From NCBI RefSeq assembly GCF_900107045.1, contig NZ_FNON01000004.1, positions 372,001 to 436,000 of the forward strand: 64,000 nucleotides of DNA. Direction: 5' to 3'. Made by a program: the position numbers and the translations under genes. Within the stretch, counting starts at the first letter, position 1; every line of letters begins with the position of its first letter. Source of the DNA: Amycolatopsis xylanica. GTDB taxonomy: Bacteria > Actinomycetota > Actinomycetes > Mycobacteriales > Pseudonocardiaceae. A model generated the notes under the pieces. The model did not search any database. It was given only the letters and a program-made list of their open reading frames with translations, and was not told the DNA's origin. This document shows positions 43,401 through 62,731 of the stretch, in pieces.

Positions 43401-43577
43401 ACTGGTCCGCTCGTGCACCGCGTGACCGTCTCGAATACGGGCGGCTGGGACACCTATGTGGACATACCCGCCACGTCGATCACGGATCCTGGTGGCACGG
43501 GCGCGCTGTACTTCGTGTTCCAGGGAACGGGATCGGGCGGACTCTTCGACGTCGACGCGATCAGGTTCGAGAGGTAG
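40461..43577 (+). CDS. Secreted ThuA / sugar dehydrogenase / PKD / CBM6 multidomain protein
   Basis: 1,038 residues from GTG 40461 with SD GTGAGGG. Signal peptide about 1-26. Domains in order: ThuA-like glutamine-amidotransferase fold (about 33-250; GGGYVGVHAASDTEYDWPWY); PQQ-type glucose/sorbosone dehydrogenase propeller (about 262-713; GGEIDFDAQGNLYLSTGDDSNPF); PKD domain (about 717-806; FDPAGTHDPDGQPLTYAWDF); a linker domain with HEGHGH; CBM6-like lectin (about 917-1037; GYIEPGDWIKF). It probably oxidises or binds an external sugar. Adjacent to the sugar regulator and divergent from it. A small GACGGG/CCCGTC hairpin at 40384-40400 lies in its 5' region. Confidence 0.88.
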   Translation: MAPKIWKLALAVTTAFASLVSPAQAAPAHEVANVLVFSKTAAYRHDSIPAGIKAIKELGAQYHFGVEATEDAGAFTDANLKRFNAVVWLSTTGDVLNAAQQAAFERYVKAGGGYVGVHAASDTEYDWPWYGNLVGAYFAAHPQIQQADVRVEDHAHPSTVDLPSTWKRTDEWYNFRQNPRGKVHVLASLDEKSYEPGNGAMGDHPTAWCHTNAGGRSWYTGGGHTQESYTDPAFRSHLAGGIRYAAKMVDADCGTSVAAPVDTDFDQITLAKGEEKTGEPIALAVLPNRDVLHTSRDGRVWYTSSAATTKLAGQLPVYSHDEDGLQGVAIDAGFTSNRWVYLYYAPKLSTPDGDAPETGTVADFAPFKGYNQLSRFKLGTDGVLNLGSEQKILQIPAERGICCHAGGEIDFDAQGNLYLSTGDDSNPFASDGFTPIDERANRNPVFDAQRSAGNTNDLRGKVLRIKVNANGGYSVPSGNLFKPGTAKTRPEIYAMGFRNPFRFAVDRKTGWLHLGDYGPDAGAANPARGPGGTVEFNLIKQPGNYGWPYCIGDNQPFVDYDFATGTSGAAFDCAAPKNTSPRNTGLTNLPPVQRAWIPYDGGSVPEFGNGSESPMGGPVYRYDAASASKTKFPAYFDGKTFAYEWERGWIKEIGVGPNGERGEIKPFFDSMTLTRPMNLEFGPDGALYVLDYGSGYFGGSAESAVYRIDYTQGSRTPVAKIAADRTSGPAPLTVRFDPAGTHDPDGQPLTYAWDFDGNGTTDSTSAGPVSFVYNSAGQYTAKLSVTDSTGLTGAASVVVTAGNTAPTVTLRTPLNGSVFTFGDTVAFKVDVTDDKPVDCSKVIVEYILGHEGHGHPLSRATGCEGTIATPADGGHGADANVFGVINATYTDGGGTGAPPLTGSAESVLQPSLKQAEFYTEANGIQVVAQADASGGKRVGYIEPGDWIKFDPVNLAGLRGIGYRVSSAGAGGTIEVHSGSVTGPLVHRVTVSNTGGWDTYVDIPATSITDPGGTGALYFVFQGTGSGGLFDVDAIRFER

Positions 43578-43588
43578 GCGCACGACCG

Positions 43589-43647
43589 GGATAAAGCGGG
43601 CTTTATATCGGGGAAAAGCGTCCCGATATAAAGCCCGCTTTATCCCA
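43589..43647. terminator. 25-bp perfect palindrome between convergent genes
   Basis: Arms 43589-43613 and 43623-43647 are exact complements around a 9-base loop. Each arm contains ATAAAGC-GG-GCTTTAT, itself palindromic, so the element can also form a three-way or cruciform shape. It lies between the ThuA protein stop and the OsmC stop, and probably terminates both. Confidence 0.85.
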
Positions 43648-43654
43648 CTTGCCC

Positions 43655-44080
43655 TTAGGCCAGCTCGGCCGTCAGGGTGATCGTGGTGCCGGTCAGCGCC
43701 TGGCTGACCGGGCAGTTCTTCTTGGCGCCCTCGGCGGCCTCGACGAAGGCGGCCTCGTCCAGGCCGGGGACCTCGCCGCGCACGGTGAGGTGGATGCCGG
43801 TGATGCCCTCACCCGGCTGGAAGGTGACGTCGGCCTTGGTCTCCAGGCGGGTCGGCGGGTTACCGGCGCCGGTGAGGCCGTGGGACAGCGCCATCGAGAA
43901 GCAGCTGGAGTGCGCGGCCGCGATGAGCTCCTCGGGGCTGGTCTTGCCGTTGGCCTGCTCGGCACGGGACGGCCAGGACACCGGCTGGCTCCCGATGCCG
44001 GACGAGTCGAAGGTGACCGTTCCGCTGCCCTTGAGCAGCTCGCCTTCCCAGACCGTGTGTGCCGTGCGTGTAGTCGCCAC
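43655..44080 (-). CDS. OsmC-type peroxiredoxin
   Basis: 141 residues. The two redox Cys are C60 (HSSCFSMAL) and C123 (KKNCPVSQAL). The N-terminal TAHTVWEGELLKGSGTV and E-rich helix match the OsmC branch rather than Ohr. The dimeric enzyme reduces organic hydroperoxides in the cytoplasm. It stands alone, with no adjacent OhrR; the MarR at 46249 is separate. Confidence 0.9.
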   Translation of the reverse strand: MATTRTAHTVWEGELLKGSGTVTFDSSGIGSQPVSWPSRAEQANGKTSPEELIAAAHSSCFSMALSHGLTGAGNPPTRLETKADVTFQPGEGITGIHLTVRGEVPGLDEAAFVEAAEGAKKNCPVSQALTGTTITLTAELA

Positions 44081-44124
44081 GATGGCGTACCTCCTGATGT
44101 TGCTGTTGGTTCAGGACCCAGCAT

Positions 44125-44472
44125 TCACCATCCGGCGGCCGCCAGCACGGCCGAACCCGCGGCCAGTGCGAGAAAACAACACGAATATCCGAGGTTGTGG
44201 AACACCCGCGCCCGCACATGGACCACGACGGCGCCGATGAAGAAGAAGATCAGCCCCACCGCGGCGGCGAACCCGAGCGGCCGGAAGCCGAGCAGTCCCG
44301 CGACGAGGCCCAGCGCGCCTGCCGCCTTGGGCGCGGCGAGATAGGGCACCCAGCGCTCGGAGATGCCCAGTTCGGCCGAGTTGGCCAGCACGAACTTCGC
44401 GCGGGACCAGTCGGCGACGGCCGCGCCGAGGTTGGCGATCGCGGCGATGAGGGTGACGATCACGTAAGCCAT
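44125..44472 (-). CDS. DoxX-like membrane protein
   Basis: 115 residues from ATG 44472. There are four hydrophobic helices, with the DoxX-type pattern AAPKAAGALGLVAGLLGF. The role is uncertain; DoxX-like proteins are often linked to redox or membrane stress. It is divergent from the LysR gene, 61 bp apart, and is the likely target of that regulator. Confidence 0.75.
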   Translation of the reverse strand: MAYVIVTLIAAIANLGAAVADWSRAKFVLANSAELGISERWVPYLAAPKAAGALGLVAGLLGFRPLGFAAAVGLIFFFIGAVVVHVRARVFHNLGYSCCFLALAAGSAVLAAAGW

Positions 44473-44533
44473 GACAAGAACCCTCACCAAACGGGCTCCG
44501 CACGTCCAATACCTGTGTCTATAACCTTGTGGC

Positions 44534-45409
44534 ATGGATGTCGACACCCGCGCGCTGCGTTGTTTCGTCGCCGTGGCCGAGGAGGGGAACCTGACCAGGG
44601 CGGCGCAGCGGCTGTTCGTGTCGCAGCCGTCGCTGACCAAGCAGATCAAGCGGCTCGAAGCCCGGCTGGGCGTCGTGCTCTTCGAACGGTCACGCGCGGG
44701 CATGGCGCTCACCGAGCCAGGCCGGGCGCTCGCGGAACGGGCGCCGTCCCTGCTCGAGAGCTGGGACCTGGCGCTGCGCCAGGTCAAGAACGACGCCCGG
44801 GTGCTGCGCGTGGGGTTCATCGCGAGCGCCGCGAACGAGGCGACGCAGCGGATCGTCGCCGCGTTCACCGCGCGCCACCCCGGCTGGCGGGTCGACATGC
44901 GCCAGGCGCCGTGGTCGAATCCCGCCGCCGGACTGACCGGCCGCGAGGTCGACGTCGCGCTGCTGCGGCTGCCGTTTCCCGGCCAGGACAAGGTGCGCGT
45001 GGCGAAGCTGTTCAGCGAACCCCGTGTCGTCGCGCTGCACTTGGGCCACCGCCTCGCGCACCGCGACGAGATCGCGTTCCACGAACTCTGGGATGAGCCG
45101 TTCGTCGCCGCGCCCGGCACCACCGGCGAATGGCGTGACTACTGGCTGGCCACCGCCGAGCGCGACGGGCGCCCGCCCAAGATCGGGGCCGTCACCGACC
45201 AGCCCGACGCCTGGCTCAACGCCATCGCCAACGGCTACGGCGTCGCGCTGGCCCCCGCGTCCGCCGCCCGCTTCTACGCCAGGCCGGGCGTCGTCTACCG
45301 GCCGGTGACCGGCGTCGGCCCGACCGAGGTCGGCGTCGCATGGCACGACGACGCGGACCAGGTCGTGCGGGATTTCGTCCGCTGCTGCGTCGAACTCAAG
45401 CCCGAGTGA
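44534..45409 (+). CDS. LysR family transcriptional regulator
   Basis: 291 residues. The N-terminal LysR HTH is clear (LRCFVAVAEEGNLTRAAQRLFVSQPSLTKQIKRLEARLG), followed by an effector-binding domain (VLRVGFIASAANEATQRIV). The 61-bp gap to the divergent DoxX gene contains a T-N11-A type box around TACCTGTGTCTATAACC. LysR regulators typically control the divergent gene and themselves. The 3' end overlaps the VOC gene by 14 bp on the opposite strand. Confidence 0.88.
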   Translation: MDVDTRALRCFVAVAEEGNLTRAAQRLFVSQPSLTKQIKRLEARLGVVLFERSRAGMALTEPGRALAERAPSLLESWDLALRQVKNDARVLRVGFIASAANEATQRIVAAFTARHPGWRVDMRQAPWSNPAAGLTGREVDVALLRLPFPGQDKVRVAKLFSEPRVVALHLGHRLAHRDEIAFHELWDEPFVAAPGTTGEWRDYWLATAERDGRPPKIGAVTDQPDAWLNAIANGYGVALAPASAARFYARPGVVYRPVTGVGPTEVGVAWHDDADQVVRDFVRCCVELKPE

Positions 45410-45761
45410 GCAGTTCCATGTTGTGGCCGTCCGGATCCTCGAAGTAGACGCCGCGGCCGCCGTTCATGGAGTTGAGCTCGCCGGGCTCCCGGTGGAACGG
45501 GTCCGCCCAGAACGTGATCCCGGCGGCGCGGATCCGGCCCATCGCGGCGTCGAACTCCTCCTCGCCGACCAGGAACGCGTAGTGCTGGCTGGCGACCTCG
45601 GCGGCCTGGGCGTAGTCGAGGGTGACGCCGTTGCCGAGCCGGATCGGCGCGAACGGCTCGGTCACCGGGTCGACCGGGACGCCGAGGATTCCGGCCAGGA
45701 AGGCCGCGGAGGCGTCGCGGTCGCGTGCCCACACGATCGTGTGATTCAGCTCGATGGTCAT
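45396..45761 (-). CDS. VOC (glyoxalase/dioxygenase superfamily) protein
   Basis: 121 residues from ATG 45761, overlapping the DUF4440 stop by 4 bp, with SD GGGAG. The paired beta-alpha-beta-beta-beta fold starts with LNHTIVWARDRDASAAFLAGILG. The metal ligand at the end is Glu in GRGVYFEDPDGHNMELL. It could be a small-molecule-binding or resistance protein. It is cotranslated with the DUF4440 protein under the divergent MarR. Confidence 0.82.
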   Translation of the reverse strand: MTIELNHTIVWARDRDASAAFLAGILGVPVDPVTEPFAPIRLGNGVTLDYAQAAEVASQHYAFLVGEEEFDAAMGRIRAAGITFWADPFHREPGELNSMNGGRGVYFEDPDGHNMELLTRA

Positions 45762-46162
45762 CGTGCGCTCCCCTGCTTTTCGAACGGGGCTGGCCCGCCG
45801 ATCGGGCTGAGATGGATACTCGCGAGCCGCCACTGGTCATCCCGGCGTACCACGACATGGGTGGCGCGGAAACGCCCGTTCGCGGGATTGCCCTGGTACG
45901 ACGCCACTTGTGCGTGCACCCCGATGGCGATCGCGGTGTCGCCGAGATCGAGGATCTCGACGTCGGACCAGTCGATCGACTCCGTGACGAGCGCGCCGCC
46001 GTCATAGCGCGCCAGCCACTGCTCCTTGCCCAGCACGAACCCGACCGGCCCGACCAGCCGGAAGCCGTCGACCGTCAGCTCGTCGAGTGCCTGCCTGTCA
46101 CCTTGCTCTTCGGCCGTGGCCCAGCGCTTGCCGAGTGCGCGGATCTCTTCTTCGGTGCTCAT
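45758..46162 (-). CDS. DUF4440/NTF2-like (SnoaL-type fold) protein
   Basis: 134 residues. The cone-shaped NTF2-like fold is indicated by EEEIRALGKRWATAEEQGDRQALDELTVDGF and the strand HVVVRRDDQWRLASIHLSPI. This DUF4440 pattern is known in many small binding proteins and enzymes. Divergent from the MarR gene, with twin GTTAGATG operators between. First gene of a two-gene unit with the VOC protein. Confidence 0.82.
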   Translation of the reverse strand: MSTEEEIRALGKRWATAEEQGDRQALDELTVDGFRLVGPVGFVLGKEQWLARYDGGALVTESIDWSDVEILDLGDTAIAIGVHAQVASYQGNPANGRFRATHVVVRRDDQWRLASIHLSPIGGPAPFEKQGSAR

Positions 46163-46194
46163 GATCTCTCCCCGTTCGCTTGGCTGCCATCAAC

Positions 46195-46223
46195 GTTAGA
46201 TGTCTAACTGTTAGATGTCAAAC
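46195..46223. promoter_or_regulatory. Twin MarR operator sites
   Basis: GTTAGA-TG-TCTAAC (46195-46208) is a perfect 14-bp palindrome; GTTAGATGTCAAAC (46210-46223) is a second, nearly matching copy. They lie between divergent DUF4440 and MarR genes, directly before a -10-like TACGGT (46237-46242) that would give a leaderless MarR message. Confidence 0.72.
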
Positions 46224-46248
46224 CCTTAGAGTGCGGTACGGTTCGACG

Positions 46249-46698
46249 GTGCCTGCCCCTGTCACCACTCCCATCGGCCTGGTCCTCACCAAGACGGCCA
46301 AGACCGCGAGCCGCGCGTTCGACCTGTCATTGGCGGAAGCGGGCGGCTCCCAGCCGATCTGGCAGATCCTCATGTCCCTCAAGACCGCGCGACGCGCCAA
46401 CCAGCGCGAACTCGCCGCGGACGTCGGCATCCAGGGCGCGACGCTGACCCATCACCTCAACGGGATGGAAACCGCGGGCCTGGTGACGCGCCGCCGCGAT
46501 CCGGACAACCGGCGGGTGCACCTGGTCGAGATCACCGACGAGGGCGAGGCGCTCTTCCACCGCCTCGCGAAGGCCGCCATCGCACACGACAAACGGCTGC
46601 GGGCAGGCTTCAGCGAGGCGGAGCTCCACCTTCTCGCCGCACTACTGACCCGGCTCGGCGACAACGCCTCGACCGGCCCCACCGGCCAATCCGTGTGA
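46249..46698 (+). CDS. MarR family transcriptional regulator
   Basis: 149 residues from GTG 46249. TACGGT at 46237-46242 puts transcription start at or near GTG, so it is probably leaderless. The winged helix is ANQRELAADVGIQGATLTHHLNGMETAGLVTRRRDPDNRRVHLVEITDEG. It likely represses itself and the divergent DUF4440-VOC pair through the twin palindromes. Its stop TGA is the first base triplet of the hairpin at 46696-46740. Confidence 0.88.
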   Translation: MPAPVTTPIGLVLTKTAKTASRAFDLSLAEAGGSQPIWQILMSLKTARRANQRELAADVGIQGATLTHHLNGMETAGLVTRRRDPDNRRVHLVEITDEGEALFHRLAKAAIAHDKRLRAGFSEAELHLLAALLTRLGDNASTGPTGQSV

Positions 46699-46861
46699 AC
46701 GCCACTTTCACAACGCTCGACGTTGTGAAAGTGGCGTTCATTTCGTCGGAGTCAGGGGCCAGGGCGCAGCCGAGGAGGAGCAGAAACCCGATCACACCAA
46801 GGATCACGTGGCCGGTGGCAGCGCACAGCCCGCACATTCCCAGCCACAGTGCGATCTTCAT
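46610..46861 (-). CDS. Possible small membrane protein extended by a palindrome (doubtful)
   Basis: An 83-codon frame starting MKIALWLGMCGLCAATGHV has one clear hydrophobic helix over residues 1-34. After residue 40 it runs through the hairpin 46696-46740 (NATFTTSSVVKVAFT) and then antisense to the MarR gene. The first 40 residues look protein-like, the rest does not. The original 3' end may have been displaced by the palindrome. Low confidence. Confidence 0.25.
   Translation of the reverse strand: MKIALWLGMCGLCAATGHVILGVIGFLLLLGCALAPDSDEMNATFTTSSVVKVAFTRIGRWGRSRRCRRAGSVVRREGGAPPR
46696..46740. terminator. 20-bp perfect palindrome starting at the MarR stop
   Basis: Arms 46696-46715 and 46721-46740 are exact complements around CTCGA. 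The first three bases TGA are the MarR stop codon. It contains TTCACAACG/CGTTGTGAA, also seen in the hairpin at 22241-22277. Probable terminator. Confidence 0.8.
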
Positions 46862-46937
46862 GATCCGAGCGTAGGTCCGCGCCCGGCGGGCGGCGCCGGA
46901 AATTAGGACGGCCTTAAGACGGAAGCCCGGTGGGGGT

Positions 46938-47324
46938 TCAGGTTTCCGGCGTCGGTGCGTACTGCGCGACGCCGTGGCCGAATGACCAGTCGATCGGCTC
47001 GTTTTCGGTCAGCGTGATCACGACGTTCCGCGGCTCGGTGCCCGCGTACTCATGCGCCAGCTCGGCGATCCGGCGGTACAGCGCCCGTTTCAGTTCGGGC
47101 GATCGGCCAGAGCGCATCGTGATCGCGACGAAGACAACGTCGTCGTCGCGGTCTATGCCAAGGAAGCCGTCGTAGCGAAGGGTGCCGTTATGGCTGGTCA
47201 AGACCTGGAAGCGGTCGTCGGGCGGGATCGCGATCGTGTCGACCATGGCGTCGTGCACGGCGCGGCCGAGCGCGTCGAGGCGGGCGGTGTCGGCGCGCAG
47301 GGCGTCAATGCGAACGAAAGGCAT
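46938..47324 (-). CDS. Tautomerase family (4-oxalocrotonate tautomerase-like) protein
   Basis: 128 residues from ATG 47324 (MPFVRIDAL), which leaves Pro2 as the catalytic N-terminal proline after Met removal. The following segment TARLDALGRAVHDAMVDTIAIPPDDRFQVL fits the tautomerase fold of the Tautomerase_2-like group. It is a predicted proton-transfer enzyme or dehalogenase relative with unknown substrate. The promoter region has an 18-bp near-palindrome only 4 bp before the start. Confidence 0.82.
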   Translation of the reverse strand: MPFVRIDALRADTARLDALGRAVHDAMVDTIAIPPDDRFQVLTSHNGTLRYDGFLGIDRDDDVVFVAITMRSGRSPELKRALYRRIAELAHEYAGTEPRNVVITLTENEPIDWSFGHGVAQYAPTPET

Positions 47325-47327
47325 ACT

Positions 47328-47345
47328 GTACATACTAGTAGGTAC
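47328..47345. promoter_or_regulatory. Near-palindromic operator before the tautomerase
   Basis: GTACATACTAGTAGGTAC is symmetric apart from one mismatched pair. It lies immediately upstream of the tautomerase ATG on the minus strand. A regulator of the MarR/HxlR/TetR kind is plausible, but no regulator gene adjoins it. From 47346 to 47539 no gene or clear structure is seen. Confidence 0.45.
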
Positions 47346-47539
47346 AGAGCGGTGCGGCTGCCCTTTTGTTCCTCGCTGCTGCCCGCGCGGCCCAAAAAGT
47401 GGCCTGTATCAGGGTTTTCGCCGAAGATCACGCTAACTTCGCAGTGCGGCCGGACGGACGAGGGGCGATCCCCTTCCCGGCCGCGGCCCGCGTGGTCCGC
47501 TCCCCTAGGCGGCCGCGCGGCGTCCTCGTCGCTGCTGGA

Positions 47540-47585
47540 GTCGTGAGTGTTCCGGCCGGTTAGAACCGGCCGGAACACTCACGAG
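47540..47585. repeat. GTCGTGAGTGTT-type palindromic repeat, copy 7 (carries a gene stop)
   Basis: Perfect arms except the last base (right arm ends CACTCACGAG). On the minus strand TCG-TGA at 47584-47579 ends the type VII-associated gene (protein end SGGS). Probable terminator of the type VII operon. Confidence 0.88.
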
Positions 47586-48150
47586 CCTCCGGACCAGGTC
47601 GCGGTGCGCAGCCCCTCAGTCGGGGCCTCGACGGCCTCGTCGTCGAGCAGCATCGTCTCGCGCATGAAGTCGCCCGTGAGCCGTACGGCGGCAAGGCCGC
47701 CGGGGTTGATCAGCACGTCGACGTCGTCGGCCAGCAGTGACACCAGGTCTTCGAGATCGATGCGCAGCCACTCGGGCGCGGCGATCCGAGCGCGGTGCAG
47801 TTCCCCGCTCGCGACGACCACGCAAGCGTTTCCGTCAGGCGATTTGGTGATCAGCGGGCGCTCGTCGCCGTTCATGGCGATGTCGAACAGGGTGTCGCGC
47901 AGCATCAGCTGGATGTGGTCCGTCTTGGCCCGGCCCTGCAGCATCAGCCGCAGCACGGCGTCGAGCGGATCCGACGGCGCGTCCGGGCTCGACGGCACGT
48001 AGGCCGGGTTGGGCCGGAACCGGCCGAGCTTGCCGTCGGACTCCACCGGCCACAGGCCGACCACGGACGCGATCGGCGGCGCGGCGTCCTCCTCTGCGGG
48101 CCGCCACGCGGGGTCCATCAGCAGGAACCAGTTGTCCGGCGTCATGGCGG

Positions 48151-48154
<4 letters not shown>
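47579..48154 (-). CDS. Type VII secretion-associated SseB-like protein
   Basis: 191 residues from ATG 48154, overlapping the giant gene stop by 4 bp (ATGA). The N-terminus is MTAMTPDNWFLLMDPAW. The C-terminal half resembles SseB N-terminal domains: KSPDGNACVVVASGELH, PEWLRIDLEDLVSLLADDVDVLINPGGLAAVRL. In actinomycetes such proteins are often beside secreted giant proteins, and it may be a chaperone, a partner or an immunity protein. That role is inferred from coupling only. The stop is provided by palindrome copy 7. Confidence 0.7.
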
Positions 48155-61950
<13,796 letters not shown>

Positions 61951-61974
61951 AGCTGCCTCCTCACCGTGACCTCG

Positions 61975-62289
61975 TTAAGCGGATTTGTCGATTCTTTCGG
62001 CGTTTTCCTGGTCGACGCTTTCGAAGATCTCCACCGATTTGTCGACCTCGTCGCAGACTCCGAGTATTCCGTCGACCGTGTCCTTGATGCCGGTCCTGGC
62101 CTCGGTGGACGGTTGCCGGTAGCTCTTTTCGAAACCCTTGCCGATGTCGTCGTCGCCCCAGCACCCGTCATGGCGGTCCAGGGTTTCCGTCAGCTTCGTG
62201 AAAGCTCCGGAAAGGCGGCGACCCGATGCTTTGAGATCGCGGGTCGCCTGGCCGACACCGTCGGGGTCGAGAAAGAATTCCTCAGCCAT
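61975..62289 (-). CDS. WXG100-like small secreted protein
   Basis: 104 residues from ATG 62289 with SD GGAGC, overlapping the YbaB-like gene by 8 bp. It is all-helical with a central turn CWGDDDIG (W44-G45), a WXG-type motif, as in ESX substrates that form helical hairpins. It lies immediately before the giant gene (24-bp gap), so it is a probable secretion partner of the giant. Confidence 0.75.
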   Translation of the reverse strand: MAEEFFLDPDGVGQATRDLKASGRRLSGAFTKLTETLDRHDGCWGDDDIGKGFEKSYRQPSTEARTGIKDTVDGILGVCDEVDKSVEIFESVDQENAERIDKSA

Positions 62290-62731
62290 CGCGCTGCTCC
62301 TTCTTCCGGTCGTCGAATCCGTCGATTCCTTCGAGCATCGGGGCGAGCAGCGCGTCGACCATTTCCTGCGGGTCGACCTTTCCGGTCGCGAGCCCGGCGA
62401 GATCGAGGCCGGGTACCGCGGTCATGCCCATCAGCTCGGTCATCTTCTCCATGCTCTGCGCACGGCCACGCTGCAAGGTCTCGACGAGCACGCTGGCCAG
62501 CTGCGCCGGCGCGAGCCCGCGATAGCGGTCGCCGTTGAACACCAGGTCGACGAGTTCGCCGCGGCCGTCGAACGTCATCGCGAGCGACTGGTCCTTGGCG
62601 CGGACCGTGGTGCGCTCCTCTTTCCACAGCTTGCCCAGCTCGCCGAGCTTGCGCCGCTCGTCCTCCATGGTGGCCAGCGCGTCGGCGGCCATGCGGTCGA
62701 GGTCGAAGACCCCGGAATCCGGTTCTGGCAT
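62282..62731 (-). CDS. YbaB/EbfC family protein
   Basis: 149 residues from ATG 62731, whose A overlaps the previous stop (TGATG). It has the YbaB/EbfC fold: ATMEDERRKLGELGKLW helix, then TVRAKDQSLAMTFDGRGELVDLVFNGDRYRGLAPAQLASVLVETLQ. Bacterial members bind DNA, but versions in ESX loci lie beside WXG100 genes, suggesting a role in secretion or assembly. Which applies here is unknown. Confidence 0.78.
   Translation of the reverse strand: MPEPDSGVFDLDRMAADALATMEDERRKLGELGKLWKEERTTVRAKDQSLAMTFDGRGELVDLVFNGDRYRGLAPAQLASVLVETLQRGRAQSMEKMTELMGMTAVPGLDLAGLATGKVDPQEMVDALLAPMLEGIDGFDDRKKEQRDG

Noticed and set aside
47346..47539. Possible small gene between tautomerase and palindrome copy 7
   Set aside because: Only short Arg/Pro-rich frames without SD; no structure beyond a weak GAGGGGCGATCCCCTTC hairpin.
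646..47585. The 46-bp palindromes as ends of IS elements
   Set aside because: No transposase gene lies between any pair, copies are not paired, and no target duplications were found; treated as stand-alone palindromes.
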